This document shows, one piece after another, positions 37,243-45,721 of a DNA stretch of 64,000 bases; positions within the stretch are counted from its first letter, which is position 1, and every line of letters begins with the position of its first letter. This DNA is from Mesorhizobium sp. 1M-11 (lineage in GTDB: Bacteria; Pseudomonadota; Alphaproteobacteria; Rhizobiales; Rhizobiaceae): positions 347,273 to 411,272 of the forward strand of contig NZ_LJSD01000075.1 in NCBI RefSeq assembly GCF_001303895.1, given 5' to 3'. The translations under genes and the position numbers were made by a program. The notes under the pieces were generated by a model. The model was given only the letters and a program-made list of their open reading frames with translations, ran no database searches and was not told where the DNA came from.

Positions 37243-38430
37243 ATGCTTATCCTGAATACGCATCCCGATCACAACAAGGCGCTTGATAGCGCGGACGCTG
37301 AGTTGCTTGGCACACAGGCGGCGGAGTTGACCGAGCGCTTCCTTACCTATCGTCCGAACCACAAGGCAACGCCGCTGCGTTCGCTACCAGGACTGGCGAA
37401 ACGCTTCGGCGTGGCTTCAGTGCACGTGAAGGACGAGAGCCAACGCCTCGGTCTCGGTAGTTTCAAGGCGCTCGGGGGATCCTATGCTGTCGTGCGGCTG
37501 GTTCTCGAGGAAGCGTCCCGCAAACTGCAGCGGGAACTCGATGTCGTCGATCTCGAGAACGCTGCCGTGCGTGAAATCTCCAAGACGCTGACGTTCGGCT
37601 GCGCCACCGACGGCAATCACGGAAAATCGGTTGCAGCCGGCGCCAAGATGGTCGGAGCGCGTTCGGTCATCTTCGTGCATTCGGGGGTCAGCGACGAACG
37701 CGTTGCCGCGATTGCGCAGTTCGGGGCCGATATCATCCGCGTCGAAGGCACCTATGACGACTCGGTCAAGGAAGCCGAACGCGTCTGCACGGAGAATGGC
37801 TGGACCGTTTTGTCGGACACGTCATGGCCCGGCTATGAGCGCATCCCAGGCCTTGTCATGCAGGGCTATACAGCCATGCTGAAGGAAGTGCTGCGGGAGC
37901 TGCCGCAGCCGCCGACCCATGTTTTCGTGCAGGCCGGCGTAGGCGGGCTGGCAGCTGCGGTCGCGGGTCACTTCGACATTGTTTATGGAGCGCAACGGCC
38001 AAAGCTGGTCGTGGTGGAACCGACGCGAGCGGCTTGCATCTTCGAGAGCATGCAGGCCGGAGCGCTCAGGAAGGTCGAGCATGGCGAGCCGACCATCATG
38101 GCGATGCTGGAATGCTATGAGCCATCGCTCAAAGCCTGGTCGATCCTGTCGCGCAAGGCCGATGCGGTCATCACGATCGATGAAGTCGATGCCGTGAACG
38201 CCATGCAGCGGCTTGCGCAGCCCGTCGACAGCGATCCGGCGATCGTTGCCGGTGAAAGCGGTGGCGCCGGTCTTGCCGCATTCCTGCACACGGCAAGGAG
38301 CGCGGAGGAGATGGAAACGCTCGGCATCACATCCCAATCGCGCCTGCTGTTTTTCAACACCGAAGGGGCAACCGATCGTGCGAGCTATTTCGCGCTCGTG
38401 GGCAAAACGCCGGAGGCCGTTCTGGCTTAA
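37243..38430 (+). CDS. dpaL: Diaminopropionate ammonia-lyase
   Basis: A 395-residue PLP enzyme, the normal length for the YgeX/DpaL family, which converts 2,3-diaminopropionate to pyruvate and two ammonia. The PLP lysine is K75 in GLGSFKALGG. CATDGNHGKSVAAGAKMVGA, IFVHSGVS, VFVQAGVGGLAAAV and the C-terminal GESGGAGLAAF are family features. It is third in the plus-strand operon after the aldehyde dehydrogenase and CoxG genes and is followed by a strong terminator. E. coli ygeX lies in a cluster with an M20 hydrolase gene (ygeY) and molybdenum hydroxylase genes (xdhABC), a grouping echoed here. True substrate specificity is inferred from family membership. Confidence 0.87.
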   Translation: MLILNTHPDHNKALDSADAELLGTQAAELTERFLTYRPNHKATPLRSLPGLAKRFGVASVHVKDESQRLGLGSFKALGGSYAVVRLVLEEASRKLQRELDVVDLENAAVREISKTLTFGCATDGNHGKSVAAGAKMVGARSVIFVHSGVSDERVAAIAQFGADIIRVEGTYDDSVKEAERVCTENGWTVLSDTSWPGYERIPGLVMQGYTAMLKEVLRELPQPPTHVFVQAGVGGLAAAVAGHFDIVYGAQRPKLVVVEPTRAACIFESMQAGALRKVEHGEPTIMAMLECYEPSLKAWSILSRKADAVITIDEVDAVNAMQRLAQPVDSDPAIVAGESGGAGLAAFLHTARSAEEMETLGITSQSRLLFFNTEGATDRASYFALVGKTPEAVLA

Positions 38431-38474
38431 CCGGCATAGGCGAGCGGCGCGCACTGCTGGTGCCGCCGCGACTG

Positions 38475-38526
38475 GCCGCTTCTTGGCTGGAGCAATGCTC
38501 CTCGCAAGGAAGCGGCTATTTTTTTG
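38475..38526 (+). terminator. Intrinsic terminator after dpaL
   Basis: Arms GCCGCTTC (38475-38482) and GAAGCGGC (38509-38516) enclose an inner stem GGAGC/GCTCC, and TATTTTTTTG follows. This is a classic rho-independent terminator ending the plus-strand operon. Confidence 0.9.
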
Positions 38527-38575
38527 CCCATGTGGAAGTTTCAGAACGGCTTCCAGGAACCAGGGCTCCCTGTCG

Positions 38576-39361
38576 TTACAAAACCTGCTGGAGGAAGGCC
38601 TTGAGGCGCGCGGTGGACGGTGCGCTGAAGAAGCGATCGCTCGTCCCCTCCTCGACGATCTCGCCTTTCTCCATGAAAACGCAGCGGTCAGCGACACGGC
38701 GGGCAAAGCCCATCTCATGCGTCACGCACACCATGGTGATGCCGGTGGCCGCGAGATCTTCCATGATCCGCAGGACCGAGCCGACCGATTCCGGATCGAG
38801 CGCCGAGGTCGGTTCGTCAAAGAGCATGATCGAAGGCTTTAGGCACAATGCGCGAGCGATCGCCACACGCTGCTGCTGGCCACCTGACAGCTCGGAAGGG
38901 TATTTGGCGGCCTGGTCCTGCACGTTCACTCTCGCGAGATATTCGCGCGCGATGTCATTCGCTTCAGCCGCCGGCAAGCGCAGGGCGAGACGCAGCGCGA
39001 AAGTGCAATTGGCCAGCACAGTCATGTGCGGGAACAGGTTGAAGCCCTGGAAGACCATTCCGAGCTGTCGTCGGACCTGGGCAACGTCGCTTGCCTTGTG
39101 CGTCAGTTCCGTGCCGTTGACACGAATGGTGCCGGAGTTGTGCTGCTCCAGGTGATTGATGCAACGGATCAAACTGGATTTGCCCGATCCGGATGGGCCA
39201 CACAAAATGACGATCTCCCCTTGCCCGACCTCGAGGTCGATATCGCGCAGGGCCTGAAAGCCGCCATAGAATTTGTTGAGCTTCCGGATGGAGATCGCGA
39301 CTGCCGCCGGCGTTTCCCGGCGGACCGGCGAGGGCACTGCGATCTGCGTAACCGCATTCAT
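38576..39361 (-). CDS. Polar amino-acid ABC transporter ATP-binding protein
   Basis: A 261-residue ABC ATPase of the GlnQ/HisP type: Walker A CGPSGSGKSSLIRCIN, Q-loop MVFQGFNLFPHMTV, signature ELSGGQQQRVAIARAL, Walker B IMLFDEPTSALDPE and the switch histidine CVTHEMGFAR. The start at 39361 has AAAAGGA upstream; longer frames to 39472 run into the permease gene. It is the last gene of the operon binding protein, permease, permease, ATPase, a complete importer beside the catabolic cluster. Confidence 0.92.
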   Translation of the reverse strand: MNAVTQIAVPSPVRRETPAAVAISIRKLNKFYGGFQALRDIDLEVGQGEIVILCGPSGSGKSSLIRCINHLEQHNSGTIRVNGTELTHKASDVAQVRRQLGMVFQGFNLFPHMTVLANCTFALRLALRLPAAEANDIAREYLARVNVQDQAAKYPSELSGGQQQRVAIARALCLKPSIMLFDEPTSALDPESVGSVLRIMEDLAATGITMVCVTHEMGFARRVADRCVFMEKGEIVEEGTSDRFFSAPSTARLKAFLQQVL

Positions 39362-39396
39362 GGGATCAATCCTTTTCCGGGCCATGCCGCAGGGGC

Positions 39397-40086
39397 TCAG
39401 CCTCTTGCGAGATGACGGTTCAGCTTGCGGTCGGCCATGGTGAAGCCGATGCGCATGATATTGACGATGCACCAGTAGATCGCTGCGGCCGTCACCAGAG
39501 GCGTGAACGGGTCGTAGGTATAGTCGAACACCGTATTGGCTGCGGCCGTGAGGTCGACCAGGGTGATGGCGCTCACCGCGGAGGTACTCTTGACCATGAT
39601 CAGCAGTTCATTCTGGTAGGCCTTCAGCACATAGCGGGCAGCCATGGGCAGACGAAGCCTGAACAGGGCCTGCCTCGGGCTCAGGCCAAGTGCCGTCGCC
39701 GCCTCGACGACGCCTGGAGGCACGGCGGCAAGGCCGCCACGAATGATCTCGGCCATATAGCCCGAATGGGTAAGCGTCAGCCCTACCCAGGCGCAGAAAT
39801 AGGCGTTGGAAAACACGGTCCACAGGAACGTGTCACGCACGACCGAGAGTTGGGGCAGCCCGCTATAGACCAGATAAAGCAGGACGAGGCTGGGTACGCC
39901 GCGAAAGAAGGCGATGTAGCTGGCGGCAAACACCGCCTTGCCCCCTCTCTCCAGACGCATCAATGCGACAGGCAAGGCGAGCAGCAGTCCCAGGACGAGC
40001 ACAGGCAGCAGCACCGCGAAGGTCGTCGCCGTACCCGCAAGCAGCGTCGGCATGCTTTCCCAGGCAAGGACCGGATCATAATGCAT
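39397..40086 (-). CDS. Polar amino-acid ABC transporter permease
   Basis: A 229-residue inner-membrane protein of the HisM/GlnP family with about five helices. It includes SYIAFFRGVPSLVLLYLVY, the coupling region SGYMAEIIRGGLAAVPPGVV and EAATALGLSPRQALFRLRLP. Its ATG overlaps the 3' end of the preceding permease by 11 bases, so the pair is translationally coupled and forms a heterodimeric channel. Confidence 0.9.
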   Translation of the reverse strand: MHYDPVLAWESMPTLLAGTATTFAVLLPVLVLGLLLALPVALMRLERGGKAVFAASYIAFFRGVPSLVLLYLVYSGLPQLSVVRDTFLWTVFSNAYFCAWVGLTLTHSGYMAEIIRGGLAAVPPGVVEAATALGLSPRQALFRLRLPMAARYVLKAYQNELLIMVKSTSAVSAITLVDLTAAANTVFDYTYDPFTPLVTAAAIYWCIVNIMRIGFTMADRKLNRHLARG

Positions 40087-40789
40087 GGGCCGGCTCCTGC
40101 TTCACGACTGGCTTGTAACCACGCTCGGACCAGCTCTCGATGCGGCGTGATACGAAATAGGTCAGCCAGGTCATGCCGAGGAAGAAGACGGAGGCCAGCA
40201 CATAGTAGATGAATGGCTCCTTGGTGACGCCGGAGGCCAGCTTGGCGTAGGCCATGATCTCCTTCAGCCCGATCAGCGAGATCAGCGCCGTATCCTTCAT
40301 CACGACGATCCACATGTTGGTCATGCCGGGAAGTGCCAGCCTCAGCACCTGCGGGAGTATCACCAGCAGCCATGTGGCCGGTTGCGGTACGAGAAGGACC
40401 TTTGCCGCCTCGAATTGCCCCGGCGGTACGTTCTGGATCGCGGAGCGGATCAGGTCGGCCAGATAGGCGCCATAGACCATTCCGAGCGCGGCCACGGCCG
40501 CGGCAAATGGCGAAATGTCGACCGTAACCGTAAGGCCGACCAGCGAGGCCAGGCTGGCGACGATGCCGGAGCCTGCATAGAAGAACAGGAATGCCACAAG
40601 CAGCGACGGCACCCCGGTAAAGATCGATGCGTAGACCTGCCAGATGAAGCCGACCACCAGGCGGCGCCTGAGCGTGACGAGAGCGAACGCGGTCCCGATG
40701 GCGAGCGCCAGCAGATAGGAGAGGACCGCGACCTTGATGGTCATGAGGGCGCCAATGCCCAATTGCTGCACAAAACCCATCTCAGGCAT
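40076..40789 (-). CDS. Polar amino-acid ABC transporter permease
   Basis: A 237-residue membrane protein of the HisQ/GltJ family. The first helix region is GIGALMTIKVAVLSYLLALA, then VYASIFTGVPSLLVAFLFF and the coupling segment GQFEAAKVLLVPQPATWLLV. The ATG at 40789 is chosen because GGGGAGG lies about 9 bases upstream; in-frame starts at 40798 and 40849 overlap or precede that site. It overlaps the next permease gene and follows the binding-protein gene by 70 bases. Confidence 0.9.
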   Translation of the reverse strand: MPEMGFVQQLGIGALMTIKVAVLSYLLALAIGTAFALVTLRRRLVVGFIWQVYASIFTGVPSLLVAFLFFYAGSGIVASLASLVGLTVTVDISPFAAAVAALGMVYGAYLADLIRSAIQNVPPGQFEAAKVLLVPQPATWLLVILPQVLRLALPGMTNMWIVVMKDTALISLIGLKEIMAYAKLASGVTKEPFIYYVLASVFFLGMTWLTYFVSRRIESWSERGYKPVVKQEPAHAL

Positions 40790-40859
40790 GGTCGCCATCC
40801 TCCCCGATTGGACTGATGGGCGCCCAGCCTGAAACGGCTTTGCGCCCACACGCCATGCG

Positions 40860-41651
40860 TCACATGCAGGCTTTTTCCTCTGGAAGCAGCACCACCTCCA
40901 TGAACTGCTTGCGCAGCTTCGTGAACGTGCAGTCGGCCACGATGGAATCGACGGTCTTGTTCATGCGGTCCAGGAGTTCCTGGCTGTCCTTGCGGGCAAT
41001 CCAGCTCGACCCCTGCTCTCCGCCGCCGGTCCACAAATCGCCACCGGCGAATTTCCACCCCTTGCCCGCCGGCTTGTTCAGGAATTCGAGTGTCCAGCTG
41101 ATCTTCGGACCGAGGCTCATGTCGAGGCGACCGCTGGCGAGGTCGAGGCGGATCTGGTCGGGATTGTCGTAGAATACGGTCTCCACGGCATCGCCGAAAT
41201 GTTCGGCGATATATTTGGCCTGCGCCGACCCACGCTGCAGACCGATCTTCACACCCTTCAGGCCTTCCTTCGTGAAGGTATAGTTGGTGTCTTCCTTGAC
41301 CACATAGCTGTCCGGATTGAACAGGATCGGCCGACCGAAGAGAACCTTGGCCTTGCGCTCAGGCAGAGGCTTGGTCTGGGTCGCGACCGCATCCAGCTTG
41401 TTCTGAAGCAGCGCCGGAATGAGCCCCTTGAAGTCCAGGACGACGAGCTCGCATTCGGTCTCCATGCGCTTGCACATCTCGCGCGCCAGCTCGGGTTCGA
41501 AGCCGGTCAGCTTGCCGCTGGCGTCGACCATGCTGAAAGGAGGATAGCTGCCCTCGTTGCCGAGGATCAATTTTTCCGCAGAAGAGGCATAGCCGCCGGC
41601 AGCCAGAAGCATAGCGGCCGCGAGCCCGAAGGCATGAACTGAACTGATCAT
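40860..41651 (-). CDS. Amino-acid ABC transporter, periplasmic binding protein
   Basis: A 263-residue SBP_bac_3 protein with a signal peptide (cut near YASSAE). The mature core KLILGNEGSYPPFSMVDASG, LTGFEPELAREMCKRM and LDFKGLIPALLQNKLDAV is typical of lysine/arginine/ornithine- or histidine-type binders. The ligand cannot be set from sequence. AAGGAAG lies before the ATG at 41651; a longer frame to 41690 is less likely. It is the first gene of the operon. An 11-bp palindrome, GGACAATGTCC, lies 33 bases upstream (41685-41695). Confidence 0.88.
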   Translation of the reverse strand: MISSVHAFGLAAAMLLAAGGYASSAEKLILGNEGSYPPFSMVDASGKLTGFEPELAREMCKRMETECELVVLDFKGLIPALLQNKLDAVATQTKPLPERKAKVLFGRPILFNPDSYVVKEDTNYTFTKEGLKGVKIGLQRGSAQAKYIAEHFGDAVETVFYDNPDQIRLDLASGRLDMSLGPKISWTLEFLNKPAGKGWKFAGGDLWTGGGEQGSSWIARKDSQELLDRMNKTVDSIVADCTFTKLRKQFMEVVLLPEEKACM

Positions 41652-41684
41652 TGTCTTTCTTCCTTGTTTTTGTTCCCTCATCCG

Positions 41685-41695
41685 GGACAATGTCC
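41685..41695. promoter_or_regulatory. Palindrome upstream of the amino-acid transporter operon
   Basis: GGACAATGTCC is a 5-1-5 perfect palindrome in the 163-base gap before the binding-protein gene. It may be a regulator site; it does not match the TTGTATACAA motif. A second hairpin (CCGCCTTC 41743-41750 with GAAGGCGG 41757-41764) lies further upstream without a T tract. Confidence 0.35.
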
Positions 41696-41814
41696 ATCAC
41701 GCTTTGCCATGTCTGGACGCGAGGGCCCTTCCTGCCCTCGCTCCGCCTTCTCCCGGGAAGGCGGAAATTCGATGCTGAGCCATCGCCGGTCTTCGCCGGC
41801 TCTATGGCACCAGT

Positions 41815-42786
41815 CTAATAACCGCGCCGCGGATCGACCCGATGCAGCGGCTCGCCACCGGCACTCACGCGCCGTATGCTTTCAGCGACGTCGCGGGCTG
41901 CCGCTTCCGGCACCGTGATGCTGGCGAGATGCGGCGTTATGAGCACATTCTCCATGCTCCAGAACGGATGATTCTCAGGCAGCGGCTCGACATGGAAGAC
42001 ATCGAGCGTGGCGCCGCCGATCTGCCCGGAACGCAGTGCTTCGATCAGAGCCGGTTCGTCGACGACGTGACCGCGCGACGCGTTCACGAACTTGGCCCCC
42101 TGCGGCAGCGCATTGAACAGATCCGCATTGATCATGCCGGCGGTCGCCGGCGTCAGCGGCATCATGTTGACCAGGATCTCCAGCTCGCCCAGGAAATCCT
42201 GCTTCTGATCGAGCCCGAAGCAACGCACATCCGTTATCGATTTGGGCGCGACGTCCCAGCCGCTGACGTCGAATCCGACATCGGCGAGGCCACGGGCCAC
42301 GGCGGAGCCGAGATGTCCCAATCCCAGGATCCCCACCTTGATGGTATCGAGCGGACGCGGATGGATGTAATGCCATTCATGCCGGCGCTGCGCCTGTTCG
42401 AAGGCAGGAATATCGCGCGCATAGCGGATGACCGAAAAAAGCACGTAGCTTCTCATCAGCGCGATCATGCCAGGATCCGAGAGCCGCGAGATCGGCACGT
42501 CAGGCAGATCGGTGCGGCCGACAAGGGCGTCGATACCGGCACCCAGGTTGACGACCTGGGCGATGTTGCGAAACGGCTCGAAGAATCCGGGGAACGCTTT
42601 CCAGGCAAGCACGTGACGGATGTCGTCAGGATTGCCGACATCCGGATAGACACGGAAATCCAGTCCCGGGAGATTTGATTTCAGCGCATCTCCCCATGCC
42701 TTGGGATCGTCGAATTCGCTGTAGAACAGGACGGCGCCATAGTCGCCGGTCTCGGGCATGGACTGTGCGAGGGATTGCTGGGTCAT
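41815..42786 (-). CDS. 2-hydroxyacid dehydrogenase, GhrA type
   Basis: A 323-residue NAD(P)-dependent enzyme of the D-2-hydroxyacid dehydrogenase family, closest in layout to glyoxylate/hydroxypyruvate reductase A. The nucleotide motif GILGLGHLGSAVA is near residues 148-160, the substrate-binding region is LGAGIDALVG, the catalytic Arg is in NASRGHVVDEPAL and the catalytic His in ITPHLASIT. Its ATG overlaps the stop of the upstream decarboxylase-like gene (ATGA), so the two are coupled. It probably interconverts a 2-keto acid and a 2-hydroxy acid made in this pathway. Confidence 0.88.
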   Translation of the reverse strand: MTQQSLAQSMPETGDYGAVLFYSEFDDPKAWGDALKSNLPGLDFRVYPDVGNPDDIRHVLAWKAFPGFFEPFRNIAQVVNLGAGIDALVGRTDLPDVPISRLSDPGMIALMRSYVLFSVIRYARDIPAFEQAQRRHEWHYIHPRPLDTIKVGILGLGHLGSAVARGLADVGFDVSGWDVAPKSITDVRCFGLDQKQDFLGELEILVNMMPLTPATAGMINADLFNALPQGAKFVNASRGHVVDEPALIEALRSGQIGGATLDVFHVEPLPENHPFWSMENVLITPHLASITVPEAAARDVAESIRRVSAGGEPLHRVDPRRGY

Positions 42787-43592
42787 GGATGCGCCCGCTC
42801 GGCAACCACGTCGTGCAGCAGGCGGCCATAGCCGGGCTTTGCGCCCCTCACGTCGGCGATCTTCAGGCAATGCCAGAAGGACGCCTGTATCGCAGAAATG
42901 ACGGGTTTGCCCAAGGCGGCTTCCAATGCCTCGATGGCGCCGACGCTGCGGAAATTCGTGCAGCTGATGAAGATCGCCGTGGCGTCGGGATGATCGACCG
43001 AACAGACCAGATCGTAAAGCTCTTCCAGCCGCACTTCGGCAAGCTCGGTGTCCTTGTCGATCCCGAGATTGCGATGACGCACCACCTTGTGGCCGTTCTC
43101 TTCCAGGAAGCGGATGGCGCGCTGGTGTACTCCGTCCACATAGGGCGTGGCGAGCGCGACAGGCCCCGCCTCCACGGCGGCAAGTGCTGCGAGCGTGGCT
43201 GTCGAGGCGGTGTTGATCTTCTTGCCCGGCGCCCAATTCCTGAGCTTCTCGGTGAGGGCGACATCGTAGGCCGTACCGTGCAGGAACGAAGCGCTGGTGC
43301 CGCCAAAACACAACACGTCGATCGGCGCCGAACCGAGAAGCCCTGCCGCTTCCTCGAGTTGGGGAGCATTCATCATCTGCTCGATACCTTCGACGGTGAC
43401 TTTCGGCAGTTTGATGCGTGTGGTGTGGATGGAAACGCCTTCGGCCGCCATCGCCCACATCTCGGATTCCATGACGACGCTGGAGGCCATGTAGATGAGG
43501 CCTATCCGCGCCAGGGTGCCATCGCCGTCGAACCGAAACGAAGGCTTTTGACCCAGAATCCCAGGCTGTTGTCTTTGAAAGGTCATCGCCAT
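42783..43592 (-). CDS. Arylmalonate decarboxylase-like protein (Asp/Glu racemase superfamily)
   Basis: A 269-residue protein of the Asp/Glu racemase superfamily. Racemases and maleate isomerases need two cysteines, one per half. Here the first position is Gly98 (CFGGTSASFLHG) and only Cys211 (FISCTNF) remains, the same Gly/Cys pattern as in arylmalonate decarboxylase (Gly74/Cys188 in the Bordetella enzyme). Other matches remembered from that enzyme are STATLAAL, VALATPYVDGV and, near the end, RGAKPGYGRLLHD. A cofactor-free decarboxylation of a substituted malonate is a reasonable guess. GGGGAG precedes the ATG at 43592. It diverges from a LysR regulator. Confidence 0.75.
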   Translation of the reverse strand: MAMTFQRQQPGILGQKPSFRFDGDGTLARIGLIYMASSVVMESEMWAMAAEGVSIHTTRIKLPKVTVEGIEQMMNAPQLEEAAGLLGSAPIDVLCFGGTSASFLHGTAYDVALTEKLRNWAPGKKINTASTATLAALAAVEAGPVALATPYVDGVHQRAIRFLEENGHKVVRHRNLGIDKDTELAEVRLEELYDLVCSVDHPDATAIFISCTNFRSVGAIEALEAALGKPVISAIQASFWHCLKIADVRGAKPGYGRLLHDVVAERAHP

Positions 43593-43718
43593 TCGTCTCC
43601 CCGGCGTTTGGCGTTTTGGCGGCTGCTCGACAGGCGAACCGCTCTGTTGACTTGATAGTGGGCCAAGACAGGATATCAATAAAGTAATATTATTTGGCAA
43701 ATTAGATAGGAAATCCCT

Positions 43719-44645
43719 ATGCACCTATCGATGCGAGCCCTCGCCTATATCGTCGCCACGGCAGACACAGGCAGCGTCAGCGGCAGCGCCAAGCTACTGA
43801 ACGTGTCGCAACCGTCCATTTCGGCTGCCATTGCGCAGATCGAGGCCACGCTAGGCCTGCAGCTTTTCGTCCGCCATCACGCCCGCGGCATGACGACGAC
43901 AGTCGCCGGACAGCGTTTCGTCAATGACGCCCGCCATCTTTTGAATCACGCCCGCGACTTTTCGCGGAACGCAGAAGCTCTGTCGTCGAATGTATCGGGC
44001 CAGATCACGGTGGGCAGCTTCGTGACTTTGGCGATCCGCTTCATGCCCGGCTTGCTGGCGGAGTTCGCGCGGCGCGTTCCCGGCATCACGGTCAATCACG
44101 AGGAAGGCAATCAGCAGGACATCATCGAGGGAATCACCAGCGGCAGGCTGGAACTGGCGATAACCTATGCCTATGCGGTTCCGGAGGAAGTGGTTGCCGA
44201 ACGATTGGCGGAGTTGCCGCCCTATATACTGGTTGCCTCGGACCACCCGCTTGCCGGACGGGACAGGATCAGCCTCAAGGAGATCGGACATGAGCCGTTC
44301 ATCCTGCTCGACCTGCCCTTTTCCCGTGACTATTTCTTCAACCTGTTCATGGCTTGCGGTGTTGCGCCCCACATCGCGCACCGTTCGCGATCGCCGGAAC
44401 TGATCCGCGGTCTTGTCGGCCATGGCTGCGGCTATACCATCCATAACGCATTGCCGAGCACGGATGTGAGCTATGACGGACGCAGGATCGTGGCGATACC
44501 GATCGCCGAGCGTCTGGCGCCGGTCCACATGGTGACGTTGCGGCTGCGGCGACAGACGATGCGACCCGCCGTGCGTACCTTCGCTGATTTCTTGCAACAG
44601 TCCTTTCAGCCGACGGGGCTTTTTAACCTGGGACCGGCTGGATAG
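43719..44645 (+). CDS. LysR family transcriptional regulator
   Basis: A 308-residue LysR regulator. The N-terminal helix-turn-helix is at about residues 4-62 (AYIVATADTGSVSGSAKLLN, VSQPSISAAIAQIEATLGLQ, LFVRH) and a periplasmic-binding-like effector domain follows (LAIRFMPGLLAEFARRVPG onward). AGGA lies 7 bases before the ATG. It diverges from the arylmalonate decarboxylase-like gene across 126 bases that include a very AT-rich stretch (43673-43712) with imperfect dyad symmetry. Control of that operon and of itself is likely. Confidence 0.9.
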   Translation: MHLSMRALAYIVATADTGSVSGSAKLLNVSQPSISAAIAQIEATLGLQLFVRHHARGMTTTVAGQRFVNDARHLLNHARDFSRNAEALSSNVSGQITVGSFVTLAIRFMPGLLAEFARRVPGITVNHEEGNQQDIIEGITSGRLELAITYAYAVPEEVVAERLAELPPYILVASDHPLAGRDRISLKEIGHEPFILLDLPFSRDYFFNLFMACGVAPHIAHRSRSPELIRGLVGHGCGYTIHNALPSTDVSYDGRRIVAIPIAERLAPVHMVTLRLRRQTMRPAVRTFADFLQQSFQPTGLFNLGPAG

Positions 44646-44683
44646 AAAACATCCCAAAAGTCGCCATGAGGAGATGGGCTATC

Positions 44684-45142
44684 TCAAGACGGCTCGATCT
44701 TTCCCTCCGAGCCCAGCACTTCACTCACCGCTTGCTCGAAACGACCGGCCTCGGTGACCAGCCAGTCTGCCATGGCGGGCCAATTGTCATCGGCGAAACA
44801 GTTGACCCGCCAGATCGCATTGACGCCGAACTCCGGCTCGCTCTGTCCCGGCCTCAGTTTCAGCCTGCTTTCGATCGCAGCCCTGAACGGCTGCAGCCGG
44901 CCCTTTGTATCGACCGCGCCCAGCCGCGCGTTGCGGCCGAAGAAGACGCCGACGACGCTCTGCTCGGGCGCCACATACATGGTGATGACGAGATTGAATG
45001 CCGGCAGGCCGCGCTGCCAGAACCAGGGCCCGTGCCTGACCCTGCGGGAACGCTCCGCAGGATGCCGCTCCTCGAACAGCGCCCAGAAGTTCCGATGCCG
45101 GAACTCCCTGGCGCTGCGGGCACCGAAATCGAATTCACTCAT
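44684..45142 (-). CDS. Hypothetical protein (152 aa)
   Basis: I do not recognise this family with certainty. The product has no signal peptide or membrane helix. A mixed alpha/beta character with FWALFEERHP, RRVRHGPWFWQRGLP, NLVITMYVAPEQSVVGVFFG and ESRLKLRPG resembles the DUF4268-type domain, which often contains FW...F and GVYF-like strands. It converges on the LysR gene at 44645 and is separated by 81 bases from the GNAT gene upstream. The ribosome site is weak. Confidence 0.6.
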   Translation of the reverse strand: MSEFDFGARSAREFRHRNFWALFEERHPAERSRRVRHGPWFWQRGLPAFNLVITMYVAPEQSVVGVFFGRNARLGAVDTKGRLQPFRAAIESRLKLRPGQSEPEFGVNAIWRVNCFADDNWPAMADWLVTEAGRFEQAVSEVLGSEGKIEPS

Positions 45143-45223
45143 AGAATTGGCTCACTAAGCCGATCTGGTCTTTGATTCCCGGATGGGGAGCATAATCCAG
45201 GAAACGTCCTTACAGCCTTTCCG

Positions 45224-45691
45224 CTACTCTGTCGGCTTCATATCGTATGTGACCCAGCGCGTTTTGACCGCCAGTTCGTCGTAAAGCCGCCTGGCGGATG
45301 CGTTGTCGTCCGCCGTGATCCACCGCACGAACGGCCATCCTTGCGTCTTGGCGATTTTCGCGACGCCATGGATCAGGCTGCGGCCGACACCTTTGCCGCG
45401 CTGCGCCGGCAGCACGAACAGGTCATCCAGAAAACCGGCGTCACGACCGAGAAGCGTTTCGGGAAATGCGCGGTAATGGGCAAGGCCGACCATCGTGTTG
45501 TCGGGTGCGATCGCCAGGATCGCGTTCAAGGAATGGCCCGTATCGAGCAGCCAGTTCCAGATGCGATCCAGAACATCGTCATCGACGGGTGTTTGATAGA
45601 ATTCGCCGTATTGGCGATAGAGCTCGCGCCATGCGGGCGCATCGACAGGCTCCGCTGGGCGAATGACGAGGGTGGGGTGAATGACGGGCAT
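45224..45691 (-). CDS. GNAT family N-acetyltransferase
   Basis: A 155-residue acetyltransferase. The acetyl-CoA loop is seen as LDDLFVLPAQRGKGVGRSLI (about residues 88-107; Q/RxxGxG/A), preceded by GLAHYR and followed by WITADDNASARRLYDELA, the typical GNAT C-terminal helix and strand. The acceptor is unknown. The start at 45691 has AAGGAAAAG upstream; an in-frame start at 45715 would overlap it. It is immediately downstream of a flavin reductase and a luciferase-like monooxygenase in the same direction, so it may act on the same compound. Confidence 0.88.
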   Translation of the reverse strand: MPVIHPTLVIRPAEPVDAPAWRELYRQYGEFYQTPVDDDVLDRIWNWLLDTGHSLNAILAIAPDNTMVGLAHYRAFPETLLGRDAGFLDDLFVLPAQRGKGVGRSLIHGVAKIAKTQGWPFVRWITADDNASARRLYDELAVKTRWVTYDMKPTE

Positions 45692-45721
45692 GGTCTTTTC
45701 CTTGGCGGGCAACATTGCTGG

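Noticed and set aside
42787..43458. N-terminal extension of the hydroxyacid dehydrogenase frame
   Set aside because: The extension runs through the decarboxylase-like gene in another frame; an ATG with ATGA overlap at 42786 gives the normal family length.
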